NCBI RefSeq assembly: GCF_016859125.1
Contig: NZ_CP069338.1
Location: forward strand, 7,689,501 to 7,753,500
Direction: 5' to 3'
Length of the DNA stretch: 64,000 nt
DNA from: Archangium violaceum
GTDB taxonomy: Bacteria; Myxococcota; Myxococcia; Myxococcales; Myxococcaceae
Shown here: in pieces, positions 51,297 to 59,576 of the stretch
Layout: each line of letters opens with the position of its first letter
Position numbering within the stretch: position 1 is the stretch's first letter
Notes under the pieces: generated by a model
Seen by the model: the letters and a program-made list of their open reading frames with translations, nothing else
The model's database searches: none
What the model was told of the DNA's origin: nothing
Position numbers and translations under genes: made by a program

Positions 51297-53108
51297 TTGG
51301 TAGCTCCCCTCGTTATGCATCAGGAAGAGAGGGCGGAGTCGGGGTCGGTGTCTGTCATTGCATTGAAGGATGTGTGCTCCGAGCGGCTCGTGCAGGCGCC
51401 CACGGAGCCGTCATCCGAGACACGGGCTGGCACCTTCGTGGAGGTGTTGTTGGGGCGGCTCGAGGCGCTCGGCGTACGAAGCGCGTTCGGGTTGGTGGGG
51501 GGAGCGATCGCCCCCCTGGCCCATGCGCTCGCGCTCAGCCGGCTTCAGGCCTTCCACTTCCGGCACGAGGGAGGCGCGGGCTTCGCCGCGGTGGAATCCT
51601 CGCTCGCCTCGGGCCGGCCCACGGTGCTCTTCACCACCACGGGCCCCGGGTTGCTCAACGCACTGACTCCGGTGGCGGCTGGCCACTGGGAGGGCGCGAA
51701 GCTCCTGGTGTTGTCGGGGAGCACGTCCTCGGCGCAGCGCGGGCGCTGGGCCTGTCAGGAGACCAGTAGCCATACACTGCCGCAGTCGGGCCTGTTCACC
51801 TCGGGCCCGCTCTTCCACTACGCCACCACCGTGGAGAACCCGGCGGAACTGGATACGGTATGCGCCCGGCTCGCCTCGGGCTTCGCCCGCCCGGGAGGGT
51901 TCATCGCGCACGTGAGCCTGCCCCTCTCGGTGCAGATGGCGCAGGTTCCCTCCGCGTCCTCGTCGCCGCTCATCCGGCCAGGGGGCCCGGCCTGTTCGCC
52001 GGAGGAGCTCGCGGAGATCGCGCGGATGCTGGCGGAGCGCGAGACGGTCCTCTGGGTGGGCTTCGGTGCCCGGCACGCGGCGGCCGAGGTCCGCGCGCTC
52101 GCCGAGCGCCTGGGTGCACCCGTGATGTCCTCTCCCCGGGGCAAGGGCATCTTCCCCGAGCGCCATCCCCTCTACCTGGGCAGCACCGGCCTGGGGGGGC
52201 ACGCCACCGTGGACCGGTACTTCATCGCCCACCGGCCCGAACACGTGCTCGTCCTCGGCTCGCGTCTCTCCGAGCCCACCTCGTTCTGGAATCCGCTGTT
52301 CATCCCCACCCAGGGCTTCATCCACGTGGACGTGGACCCGGAGGTGCCCGGCAGTGCCTACCCCACCGCGCGCGTCCTGCCCGTGCAGGCCGAGGTGAAG
52401 GGCTTCCTCCATCGGCTGTTGGGACTGCTGCCGGCACAGCGCCGTGCGCCCCGGGCCGTGGAGGGCCTGGCGGCGGAAGAGCTCCTGGCTCCTCGTCAGG
52501 AGGGGCCGGTGCGCCCGCGCGTGTTGATGGAGCGGGTGCAGTCGTTGATCATCGATCGAAGCGACGCGGTGGTGATGACCGAGTCGGGCAATGCGTTCGC
52601 CTGGGGCAACCAGCACCTGCGCTTCGAGGAGCCCGGACGCTACCGGGTGAGCACGGGCTTCGGCTCGATGGGCCACATGGCCTCGGGCGTGGTGGGCCTG
52701 GCGCTCGCGCGGGGCGGCAAGGCGGTGGCCATCGTGGGTGATGGCTCGATGTTGATGAACAACGAGCTCAGTACCGCGGCGCAGTACCGCGCCCCGGCAG
52801 TGTGGATCATCATGAACGACGCACAGTACGGAATGGTGGAGCAGGGTATGCGGGCGCTGGGGTTCCAGCCGCTCGAGACGGCGATTCCCCGCGCGGACTT
52901 CGTGTCCATCGCACGCGCATGTGGCGCGGATGGGGTGCGCGTGGAGCACGAGCCGGAGCTGGACCCGGCGCTGGAGGCGGCCCTGGCGGCACGGGGCCCG
53001 TTCGTGGTGGACGTGGCCATCGATCCCCACGAGACGGCGCCGTGGATGCGCCGCATCCAGAACCTCATCGTCCAGGGCGCCGAGTCCCAGAAGGGAGGTG
53101 AGCGATGA
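51297..53108 (+). CDS. Acetolactate synthase-like ThDP-dependent enzyme (possible acyloin synthase)
   Basis: Predicted 603 residues. The TTG start at 51297 is favoured because AGGAGG lies 7 nt upstream. It has the three domains of the acetohydroxyacid synthase family: an N-terminal pyrimidine-binding domain with catalytic Glu91 in FRHEGGAGFAA, a central domain (about 205-345), and the ThDP/Mg motif VGDGSMLMNNELSTA (about 480-495). The family decarboxylates 2-oxo acids and joins the aldehyde to a second carbonyl. No regulatory AHAS small subunit or ilv gene is nearby. It overlaps the KASIII-like gene (ATGA), a pairing I recall from xenocyloin-type acyloin biosynthesis, which suggests an acyloin product rather than branched-chain amino acids. 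Confidence 0.82.
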   Translation: MVAPLVMHQEERAESGSVSVIALKDVCSERLVQAPTEPSSETRAGTFVEVLLGRLEALGVRSAFGLVGGAIAPLAHALALSRLQAFHFRHEGGAGFAAVESSLASGRPTVLFTTTGPGLLNALTPVAAGHWEGAKLLVLSGSTSSAQRGRWACQETSSHTLPQSGLFTSGPLFHYATTVENPAELDTVCARLASGFARPGGFIAHVSLPLSVQMAQVPSASSSPLIRPGGPACSPEELAEIARMLAERETVLWVGFGARHAAAEVRALAERLGAPVMSSPRGKGIFPERHPLYLGSTGLGGHATVDRYFIAHRPEHVLVLGSRLSEPTSFWNPLFIPTQGFIHVDVDPEVPGSAYPTARVLPVQAEVKGFLHRLLGLLPAQRRAPRAVEGLAAEELLAPRQEGPVRPRVLMERVQSLIIDRSDAVVMTESGNAFAWGNQHLRFEEPGRYRVSTGFGSMGHMASGVVGLALARGGKAVAIVGDGSMLMNNELSTAAQYRAPAVWIIMNDAQYGMVEQGMRALGFQPLETAIPRADFVSIARACGADGVRVEHEPELDPALEAALAARGPFVVDVAIDPHETAPWMRRIQNLIVQGAESQKGGER

Positions 53109-54241
53109 AGGGGGGAGTTGGCATCCGCGCGCTCGCGCTGGCGTACCCGGAGACGGTCCGTACCAACGACTACTTCCGCACGAACCACGCGCAGGTGCTG
53201 GCCGAGGCCCAGCAGAAGTCCCTGTCCCGCGTCTGGTCGCCGCACAAGACGACGGAGAGCGCGCGCGACATCTTCAACGAGGAGATGGCGCCGTTCCTGG
53301 ATGATCCCTTCCGGGGCACGGTGGAGCGCCGGGTGCTCGGGCCCGGTGAGTCCGTCTACTCTCTGGAGCTCCGGGCCGCACGCGAGGCGCTCGCCGCCGC
53401 GGCCATGTCGCCGGGGGATGTGGAACTGCTGTTGTGCACCTCGCTGCTGCCCCAGGCGGTCGGTATCGGGGACGCGGCCTTCCTCGCCAGGGATCTGGGC
53501 CTCAGGGGGACGGCGTGGAACTTCGAGAGCGCCTGCTCGGGCGCGTTGGTGGGCCTGCAGATGGCCTGCTCGCTCGTGCGTTCGGGCGAGTACCGCAACG
53601 CGCTGGTGGTGGTGGGTTGCAGCTACTCGCAGAACACGGCGGAGACGGACTCGCTGGGCTGGACGTGCGGTGACGGCGCCGCCGCCTTCCTGGTGAGCGC
53701 CGTGCCCGAGGGCTCCGGCGTGCTCGGCTTCAAGTCGCTGCACACCGCGGAGACGTGCGGCTCCCTGTACTACGAGATGGTGGCCGAAGCGGACCAGGCG
53801 CCGCGCATGTTCCTGAAGGCGAACCCCCAGGCGGGCAAGTCCCTCAAGGTGGTGTCCGAGTCCAGCCTGCGTGCTTCCTGCGAAGGCGCCGTTCGGGCCG
53901 CCGGGGTGTCGCTCGAGCAGATCGACTTCTTCGTCTTCAACACGCCGCTGGCCTGGTACGCGTCCTTCTGCGCGAAGATGCTGGGCGTTGCCCTGGAGCG
54001 CACCCTCAACACCTTCCCGCTCTACGCCAACGTGGGCCCGGTGTTGATGCCCACCAACCTGTACCACGCCGCCCAGGCGGGCCGGATCAAGCCCGGAGAC
54101 CTGGTCCTGCTCTACAGCATCGGCAGCGTGTCCAGCGCGGGAGCGGCGGTGCTCCGCTGGGGTGAGGTGGCCCTGGGTCCGAGTCCCGTGGCGGAGCCGC
54201 CCCCGGTGGGAGCGGGCCACTGGCGTCCAGGCGCTCGCTGA
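53105..54241 (+). CDS. KASIII-like ketosynthase/acyltransferase with a His-to-Asn active site
   Basis: Predicted 378 residues. Fold hallmarks of FabH-like enzymes are present: the nucleophile Cys144 in NFESACSGALVGLQMA, TCGDGAAAFLVS near 187-198, and an N-x-G-type loop LYANVGPVLMP (Asn309). The usual catalytic His of the PHQAN motif is replaced by Asn279 (FVFNTPLAW). A Cys-Asn-Asn site is expected to accept acyl groups but not to decarboxylate malonyl units, as in acyl-transferring KASIII homologues. The start overlaps the ThDP gene, so the two likely act on the same metabolite, with this enzyme perhaps acylating it. Confidence 0.85.
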   Translation: MKGGVGIRALALAYPETVRTNDYFRTNHAQVLAEAQQKSLSRVWSPHKTTESARDIFNEEMAPFLDDPFRGTVERRVLGPGESVYSLELRAAREALAAAAMSPGDVELLLCTSLLPQAVGIGDAAFLARDLGLRGTAWNFESACSGALVGLQMACSLVRSGEYRNALVVVGCSYSQNTAETDSLGWTCGDGAAAFLVSAVPEGSGVLGFKSLHTAETCGSLYYEMVAEADQAPRMFLKANPQAGKSLKVVSESSLRASCEGAVRAAGVSLEQIDFFVFNTPLAWYASFCAKMLGVALERTLNTFPLYANVGPVLMPTNLYHAAQAGRIKPGDLVLLYSIGSVSSAGAAVLRWGEVALGPSPVAEPPPVGAGHWRPGAR

Positions 54242-54266
54242 GAGCGGTTACGCCGGGAGCGCGCCG

Positions 54267-54725
54267 CTACTTGACCGTGGCGCGCCTGGCCGGGGGGTGG
54301 ACGAGACCGTAGTGGGTCCGGATGCGAACCGAGGGCAGCGGATGGCCCTCGTCCCGGAAGCGATCCGCGGCCCACGCCAGCGCCTGCTGGAGCGTGGCGA
54401 CGCTGGTGTTCGGGCAGGGCGGCCGGTTGAGCGTGGAGATGACGCTCATCGCCAGGCGAGCCAGCGGCGAGGTGATGACGAAGCCCGTGCCGAGCATCCA
54501 CTGGCGCAGCGCCGCGTCATTCTTCTGCAGCCACTCCACCTGCAGCTGGCGGTGGTTCATCGGCGAGGACTTCATCTTCGTGGCGTCATAGATGCAGACG
54601 TAGTTCTCCTGCCGCTGCAGGTACTCGTCCATCCGCTGCAGGTGGTACGCGAATTCCTCGTCCGAGCTCTCGCCCTCGAACGTCACGAGCAGAAGCGGCC
54701 ACAGGGAATCATCGAAGGAAATCAC
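54267..54725 (-). CDS. SpoIIAA/STAS-like protein
   Basis: Predicted 152 residues. The N-terminal part (MISFDDSLWPLLLVTFEGESSDEEFAYHLQRMDEYLQRQENYVCIYDATKMKSS) resembles SpoIIAA-like domains of myxobacterial proteins, with a strand-helix pattern and a strand ending in DATK. The C-terminal half (PCPNTSVATLQQALAWAADRF) is helical. The role is unknown. A perfect inverted repeat at 54754-54775 just upstream may be its operator. Confidence 0.7.
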   Translation of the reverse strand: MISFDDSLWPLLLVTFEGESSDEEFAYHLQRMDEYLQRQENYVCIYDATKMKSSPMNHRQLQVEWLQKNDAALRQWMLGTGFVITSPLARLAMSVISTLNRPPCPNTSVATLQQALAWAADRFRDEGHPLPSVRIRTHYGLVHPPARRATVK

Positions 54726-54753
54726 GTCAGCACCAGTCCTTTCCGTGAGTGCC

Positions 54754-54775
54754 GCGTCAGTTTAACGGCTGACGC
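54754..54775. promoter_or_regulatory. Inverted repeat upstream of the SpoIIAA-like gene
   Basis: Perfect 7-bp arms GCGTCAG and CTGACGC separated by 8 A/T-rich bases (TTTAACGG), about 30-50 nt before the minus-strand start at 54725. The A/T-rich centre reads TTAAACT on the minus strand and could be the -10 region, so the palindrome would overlap the promoter. Confidence 0.4.
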
Positions 54776-54906
54776 TTGGACAATCACTCCCCCCGGTGTC
54801 CGCGTGGCACGGCGTCGAACCTGCAAACCCAGCCTCGCGGTGAAGCGCGGGCCGCCTGACGGTTGTTTTTTTCGCGGGAGCCGGTTTTGTCAGTGATTCG
54901 CGCGGC

Positions 54907-56145
54907 TCAGAACATGTGGCCGAAGTTGAGGTACAGGCGGCTGCGGCCCGACTCGGTGGACATGGCCCAGTCGAAGCGCACCACGGCGGCGCGTCGGCTC
55001 AGACGAAGGCCGGCCCCCACGCCCGGGTGCCACTTCCACCACGGGCCGTCCGTCACCTGCGGGTGCCATACGCGCCCGAGGTCCACGAAGGCCACGCCGC
55101 CCGCGATGACGGGGGCGCCGAACAGGTTGAAGTCGAAGGCGCGGAAGCGCAGCTCCGTGTTGGAGAAGGCCTTGATGTTGCCCGCGAACCGGTTGCGTTC
55201 GATGCCTCGCACGCTGCTCATGCCGCCGATGCCCTCGGACGTGCTCACGCCGCCCGTGTTCACCCACTCGAAGAAGGGCACCTCGCCGAACAGCACGTCA
55301 AGCGTCAGCCGCTGCGCGAGGATGAAGCGAGGGCCCAGCTGCCAGTAGCGCCGCTCGCTCAGCGTCACGCCCGCGTACTGGTAGCGGCTGCCCGTGGCGC
55401 TCCCCGACACGCGCAGGCTCAGTTCCTCCACACCGCCGCGTACCGGATCCGACTCGTTGTCGCGCGTGTCCCAGAGCACGCCCGCCATGAGCTGTCCCGT
55501 GGGCCCACCTTCGATGCCCACCGGCTTGAGCTTCTGCAGCTCCGAGGCCTCGAACGGATCCACCCCCGTGTACCGCCACGAGTAGCCCACGTAGGACTGG
55601 AAGGGGTGGGTCTCTCCCCAGGGCCGGCCGCGCAGACGCACCCATGCACCCGGAGATCTCTTCGTGTAGTTGAAGCGCTCCTGGTTCTCGTCGCCGTTGA
55701 AGTCCTGCGCGGACACGTTGCCCGCCCCATAGAAGGGGCTGCGCAGCTCGCGCCGGTACTCCAGACGCAGCTCCAGGCGCATGGGCCCGATGAGCTGCGG
55801 CCCGTCGTAGCGCAGGTAGTGGTTCTGCTGGCCGCGGCTGGTGAACATCGCCTGGATGGCGATGCCGTGCTGGTACGGCGCATGCCCCGGTGCGTAGAGA
55901 TAGGCGCCGGCCACGCCGCCATACGTGAAGCCCAGGTCCGAGTTGTAGCTCACCAGCGGGAGCACGATGCCGTCGAAGCCCTTCTCCTTCTTCGGTGGCT
56001 CCGCCGGGGCGGAGGCCGTGGAATCGGCGCCCGTGGCGGGCAGGGCGCTCGAGGGCGCGGTCGGGGCCGTGGCCAGCGTCGTCAGCAGCAGCGCGGTCGT
56101 GAGCATCACCGTACAAGGTGGCACGTCGACAAGGGGGTGGACCAT
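54907..56145 (-). CDS. Outer-membrane beta-barrel (BamA/Omp85-like surface antigen) protein
   Basis: Predicted 412 residues from MVHPLVDVPPC, with AGGA upstream. A start at 56106 (MLTTALLL) is also possible. A signal peptide with an Ala/Thr/Pro-rich stretch is followed by a long run of alternating amphipathic strands (for example LRYDGPQLIGPMRLELRLEYRREL and RLTLDVLFGEVPFFEWV) ending in RLYLNFGHMF, with the C-terminal Phe needed for barrel insertion. SSVRGIERNRFAGN matches the VRG-type motif of the Omp85 barrel superfamily. POTRA domains are missing, so it is a barrel-only member. Divergent from the phosphodiesterase gene. Confidence 0.85.
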   Translation of the reverse strand: MVHPLVDVPPCTVMLTTALLLTTLATAPTAPSSALPATGADSTASAPAEPPKKEKGFDGIVLPLVSYNSDLGFTYGGVAGAYLYAPGHAPYQHGIAIQAMFTSRGQQNHYLRYDGPQLIGPMRLELRLEYRRELRSPFYGAGNVSAQDFNGDENQERFNYTKRSPGAWVRLRGRPWGETHPFQSYVGYSWRYTGVDPFEASELQKLKPVGIEGGPTGQLMAGVLWDTRDNESDPVRGGVEELSLRVSGSATGSRYQYAGVTLSERRYWQLGPRFILAQRLTLDVLFGEVPFFEWVNTGGVSTSEGIGGMSSVRGIERNRFAGNIKAFSNTELRFRAFDFNLFGAPVIAGGVAFVDLGRVWHPQVTDGPWWKWHPGVGAGLRLSRRAAVVRFDWAMSTESGRSRLYLNFGHMF

Positions 56146-56260
56146 TGTCCTGTTCAAGGTCCGTGCCCGATCGGCTGCTGTCCAACGGACCCGGGCGTAT
56201 CGCACGGCTGCTGGGTTCACGAGTGCGCATCATGGCCGCGGGGGGAGGGGAGGCGAGACC

Positions 56261-57868
56261 GTGAGCGAAGTGATCAATCCGCAGTTGCAATCCTGGGCCC
56301 GTGAATATGTGAAGCGAGTGGGGGCGAAGGTCTGCCCTCTGTCGGTTTCCCGGCGACGCAAGCTCCTGGTCGTCCATCTGGACGGGGTGCCCAGGTCCCA
56401 CCTGGTGGAGGCCGTTCGCACCGGGCGCATGCCATTCTTCTCGAAGCTCATTCGCTCCGGCGCCTACGCCATGGACGATGCATTCTGGGGCTCGCCTGCC
56501 TCCACGCCCTTCTTCCAGGCGGGCTTCCTCTACGGTCTGCGCCATCCCAATCTGCCGGCCTACAGCTGGTTCGATCGGGAGCTCGGTCGCAAGGTCCAGA
56601 TGAACACGCCGACCGACACGCTCGCCGTGGAGTCGCGTCTGGGATGCCGCCCCGGCAGGAGCCTGCTGTCCGGTGGTGGGCACACGTACTTCTCGCTCTT
56701 CCAGGCCGAGGCCGACAACCGCCTGTGCATGAGCACGCTGGCCAGCTACAAGATGATGGCGCGCGGCTTCAAGTACGAGATGGAAGGCATCCTCGCGGCG
56801 CGCACGCAGACGCCGCTCTCGTACCTGCGCTCGCTCGGGCATGACGCGTGGAATGCCTTCACGGAGGTGTACCGCTGGAGTCGCGCGCTCCGGGACTGGC
56901 GTCACGAGAGCGGCTTCCTCGCCAGTCGTGTCTTCCTGCAGCGGCTCGGGTGGAGCTTCGCCCATACCAAGGCGCTGGTGGACATGGTGCGCGGCGTGCC
57001 CTCCATCTACCTCGTCTATGGCAACTATGACGAGGTGGCCCACCGCCGCGGTCCGAACTCGGATCAGGCGCTCTCGGAGCTGCGGCGCGTGGACGCCTAC
57101 CTCGCCGAGCTCCACGCCGTGTCCCGGGTGGTGGAGCCCGGCTACGACATCATCTTCCTCACGGACCACGGCCACGTGGACAGTCACCCCCTCGAGCGGC
57201 GCGGGGGACAACGTCTGGAGGACGTCCTCCTCCATGGCGAGCCGCTGCCGCTCTCCGAGGACGTGGCGCGGGGGCTGCTCGACGGCCGCCCGCACCCGGT
57301 GGACGTGGGGCCCCATGCCCCGTCGGAGCCGGTGGTGATCGAGTCCGGCAACTTCTCCCACGTCTACCTGACGCGGGAGCTGAAGCCGCTCGAGGCCGCG
57401 CAGCTGGTGGCGCGCCATCCGGAGGTGCTCGCGAGGGCCACGCGCCACCCGGACATCGCGATCGTGGCGATGCGGCGGGGTGACTCGGCGGTGGCCGTCA
57501 TCGACGGGGGCGTGTACGGGCCGGATGACATCGACAGCGCGCCGCTCTCGACGGAGTTCTCGCGCCGCGCGGTGGCGGACTTCCTACGTGAGCTGCCCTA
57601 CATGCCCACCGCGGGAGACCTGGTGCTCTTCGGGCAGGCGGTGTCGCGGGGTGGCACGGTGGGCTTCGCCTGGGAGTTCGGCTCGCACGGCGGGCTCACG
57701 CGCACGGAGACGTCCAGCGTCATCTGCTGGCCGCGCAGCCTCCCGGTGGACCTGTCCGCGCTGAGCCACTGCACGCAGCTCCACGAGCGACTCTCCGAGG
57801 TGTACCGCGATGGCTCCCGTCCGCTCGTGTACACGGAGACGGAGACGAGGTGGGCGGAGGCGACATGA
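56261..57868 (+). CDS. Alkaline phosphatase superfamily phosphodiesterase-like protein
   Basis: Predicted 535 residues from GTG 56261, with GGGAGGCGA just upstream. Metal-site patterns of the nucleotide pyrophosphatase/phosphodiesterase family are visible: VVHLDGVP (Asp near 39), the nucleophile Thr in PASTPFFQAGFLYG (near 80), YGNYDEVAHRRGPNS (Asp/His near 255) and IIFLTDHGHVD (Asp/His near 300), with a final His in FGSHGGLT (near 475). It lacks a signal peptide. The stop overlaps the start of the membrane-protein gene (ATGA), so a shared lipid- or polymer-related role is likely. Substrate unknown. Confidence 0.82.
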   Translation: MSEVINPQLQSWAREYVKRVGAKVCPLSVSRRRKLLVVHLDGVPRSHLVEAVRTGRMPFFSKLIRSGAYAMDDAFWGSPASTPFFQAGFLYGLRHPNLPAYSWFDRELGRKVQMNTPTDTLAVESRLGCRPGRSLLSGGGHTYFSLFQAEADNRLCMSTLASYKMMARGFKYEMEGILAARTQTPLSYLRSLGHDAWNAFTEVYRWSRALRDWRHESGFLASRVFLQRLGWSFAHTKALVDMVRGVPSIYLVYGNYDEVAHRRGPNSDQALSELRRVDAYLAELHAVSRVVEPGYDIIFLTDHGHVDSHPLERRGGQRLEDVLLHGEPLPLSEDVARGLLDGRPHPVDVGPHAPSEPVVIESGNFSHVYLTRELKPLEAAQLVARHPEVLARATRHPDIAIVAMRRGDSAVAVIDGGVYGPDDIDSAPLSTEFSRRAVADFLRELPYMPTAGDLVLFGQAVSRGGTVGFAWEFGSHGGLTRTETSSVICWPRSLPVDLSALSHCTQLHERLSEVYRDGSRPLVYTETETRWAEAT

Positions 57869-58947
57869 GGCTGCCAGCGGGCCGGACGTACCTCAAGGCA
57901 CTGGCGGTGCTGGTGGGGGGGGTGTTGTCCGTTCTCCTCATCTCCAGTGCCTTCTTCCGGTGGAACCTGGGCGGGGAGGGGCCCCTGCTCATTCCGCGCT
58001 TCTCGCTGCGGAAGTTCGTCCATGAGCTGCCGGGCCATCTGCCCTGGCTCATCCCGTTCATGCTGCTCTCCGCGTCCATCATCCCGGCGCGGGCGGCGCA
58101 GTGGGCGAGGACGCTGAGCAAGCCGGTGCCCTACCGCGAGCGCTACCACCTGGTGGCGATCGGCGCCTTCACCCACAACGCGTTGCCCGGGAAGCTGGGG
58201 GACTTCATCCGCTCCTTCCTGCTGTCGCGCACCCAGCGGATTCCCTTCCTGCAGTCCCTGGGCTCGGTGGCGGTGGGCAAGCTGCTGGAGTTCGCCGCGC
58301 TGATGGGGCTGGTGGCCGTGTCCTTCCTGGGGCCGTTCGGCGAGAAGATGGCCCACTTCGCCGGGCCCTTGAGAATCGCGGTGGGGCTGTGCGTGGGGTT
58401 GGTGGTGGCGGTGGTGCTGCTGGCCCACTACGCGCTGCCGCTCGCCCGGATGCTGGAGCGCAAGAATCGGCTGCCGCGGGTGCGGCACCTGCTGGGGCAC
58501 GTGTCCGAGGGGCTGGGCACCGCGCGCAGCTTCCGGGGCATGGCCAAGGCGCTCGTCTTCTCCATCCCTCCGGTGCTGGCGCCGGCGCTGGCCTATGGGC
58601 TGGCCCTGAGGGGCATCGGCGTGCGCGGGGGCCTCTTCGCCGGCACCGTCGTGCTGGGGGCCATCGCGCTCGGCCAGTCGCTTCCCGGCGTACCGGCCGG
58701 CATGGGCATCTACTACTTCGTCACCAGCTGGGCGGCGCGCAACCTGGGCGCCGCACCGGAGGACGCGGCGGCCTTCTCCACGCTCACCCATCTGGGCACC
58801 GTGCTGAGTCAGGTGGGGGTGGGGGCGCTCTCCGTGCGCCTGCGCGGCATCCGCATCAAGGACCTGCGCAAGGGCGGCAGCCTGGCGCGCGAGGCCGCGA
58901 GCCACGTGGCCCACGAAGCGGTGGAGCCCGTCCACGTCCCGAGCTGA
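57865..58947 (+). CDS. Lysylphosphatidylglycerol synthase/UPF0104-like multi-pass membrane protein
   Basis: Predicted 360 residues from ATG 57865, chosen because GGAGG lies 4 nt upstream and the codon overlaps the previous stop. About eight hydrophobic helices are seen, with TLSKPVPYRERYHLVAIGAFTHNALPGKLGDFIRSFLLSR (about 80-120) and LPGVPAGMGIYYFVTSWAARNLG near 270-292, both typical of the LPG_synthase_TM (UPF0104/AglD-like) family. Members act as flippases or as the membrane part of lipid-modifying enzymes. Coupled to the phosphodiesterase gene, it may handle the lipid product. Confidence 0.85.
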   Translation: MRLPAGRTYLKALAVLVGGVLSVLLISSAFFRWNLGGEGPLLIPRFSLRKFVHELPGHLPWLIPFMLLSASIIPARAAQWARTLSKPVPYRERYHLVAIGAFTHNALPGKLGDFIRSFLLSRTQRIPFLQSLGSVAVGKLLEFAALMGLVAVSFLGPFGEKMAHFAGPLRIAVGLCVGLVVAVVLLAHYALPLARMLERKNRLPRVRHLLGHVSEGLGTARSFRGMAKALVFSIPPVLAPALAYGLALRGIGVRGGLFAGTVVLGAIALGQSLPGVPAGMGIYYFVTSWAARNLGAAPEDAAAFSTLTHLGTVLSQVGVGALSVRLRGIRIKDLRKGGSLAREAASHVAHEAVEPVHVPS

Positions 58948-58973
58948 GCCCGAGGGGACGGCGGGGTGCCGGA

Positions 58974-59010
58974 AAAAGAAAAAGGCCCCGGCTTTTCAGC
59001 CGGGGCCTTT
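58974..59010 (-). terminator. Strong intrinsic terminator of tRNA-Leu (bidirectional)
   Basis: A perfect 13-bp stem (58981-58993 with 58998-59010, loop TTTC) is followed on the minus strand by TTCTTTTTCC. It ends the minus-strand tRNA transcript and, being symmetric, may also stop the plus-strand membrane-protein gene that ends at 58947. Confidence 0.85.
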
Positions 59011-59015
59011 CTCAG

Positions 59016-59099
59016 TGCCCAGGAGAGGACTCGAACCTCCATGCCCTTGCAGGCGCTAGACCCTGAATCTAGTGTGTCTACCAATTCCACCACCTGGGC
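59016..59099 (-). tRNA. tRNA-Leu (anticodon CAG)
   Basis: An 84-nt gene on the minus strand. The acceptor stem GCCCAGG pairs with CCTGGGC. U8, the D-arm with GGAATTGGTAGACA, the anticodon loop ATTCAGGGT (CAG), a long variable arm (CGCCTGCAAGGGCAT) and the T-arm GGTTCGAGTCC are typical of class II tRNA-Leu. The discriminator base is A. CCA is not encoded. It has its own promoter (59154-59182) and terminator. Confidence 0.95.
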
Positions 59100-59153
59100 A
59101 GGCGGTGCGTCTCAGCGGCGCGTTGCAGCGGTGCGTCGCGTTGACGGGAGCGG

Positions 59154-59182
59154 TGTATAGATGCCTGAACCGTCCCCGTCAA
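59154..59182 (-). promoter_or_regulatory. Sigma-70-type promoter of tRNA-Leu
   Basis: On the minus strand TTGACG (59177-59182), exactly 17 nt spacer, TATACA (59154-59159), 55 nt before the mature tRNA end. It is the best housekeeping-promoter match in the window. Confidence 0.75.
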
Positions 59183-59197
59183 GCAGTTGTTTCAACA

Positions 59198-59575
59198 TCA
59201 CTTCTTCAACGGCCATTTCCCCTCGGACTCGAGCCGACGCCGGACGGCGGGGTTCTCATCCATGAAGGCCGTGAGGGACTCTTCGGTAATCTCCACGAAG
59301 ACGTCCTCATTCCCGACCTCGGTCTGGCAGGACAGGCGGGAGTACGGGCGCACGTCGAACCCCATATCCAGCCGGTCCATCTCCTGATCCGTCTGTTCGG
59401 AGAGCGACTCGAGGCCCTTGCGGACCCAGATGTGGCAGGTGGAGCAGGCGCAGACCCCGCCGCAGGAATGACCCACCTGGGCGCCCGCCTTCTCGGCGGC
59501 GTCCAGCAGGGTGGTCCCCGCCGACACCTCCACCGTGGTGTCGTCCAGGGGGCTCTTGAAGTGGACCTTGGGCAC
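59198..59575 (-). CDS. fdx: [2Fe-2S] ferredoxin of the isc operon
   Basis: Predicted 125 residues from GTG 59575. The cluster ligands are in HSCGGVCACSTCHIWV (three Cys within about residues 38-47) and RLSCQTEV (fourth Cys near 80), as in adrenodoxin-type IscFdx proteins. It supplies electrons for Fe-S cluster assembly. The start lies in a 1-nt gap behind hscA, so it is the last gene of the isc operon. Confidence 0.94.
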   Translation of the reverse strand: MPKVHFKSPLDDTTVEVSAGTTLLDAAEKAGAQVGHSCGGVCACSTCHIWVRKGLESLSEQTDQEMDRLDMGFDVRPYSRLSCQTEVGNEDVFVEITEESLTAFMDENPAVRRRLESEGKWPLKK

Positions 59576-59576
59576 G

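Noticed and set aside
53105-54241. KASIII-like gene as HMG-CoA synthase for the mevalonate pathway
   Set aside because: Length and Cys motif fit FabH-like proteins, the HMG-CoA synthase His and Glu motifs are absent, and it is coupled to a ThDP enzyme.
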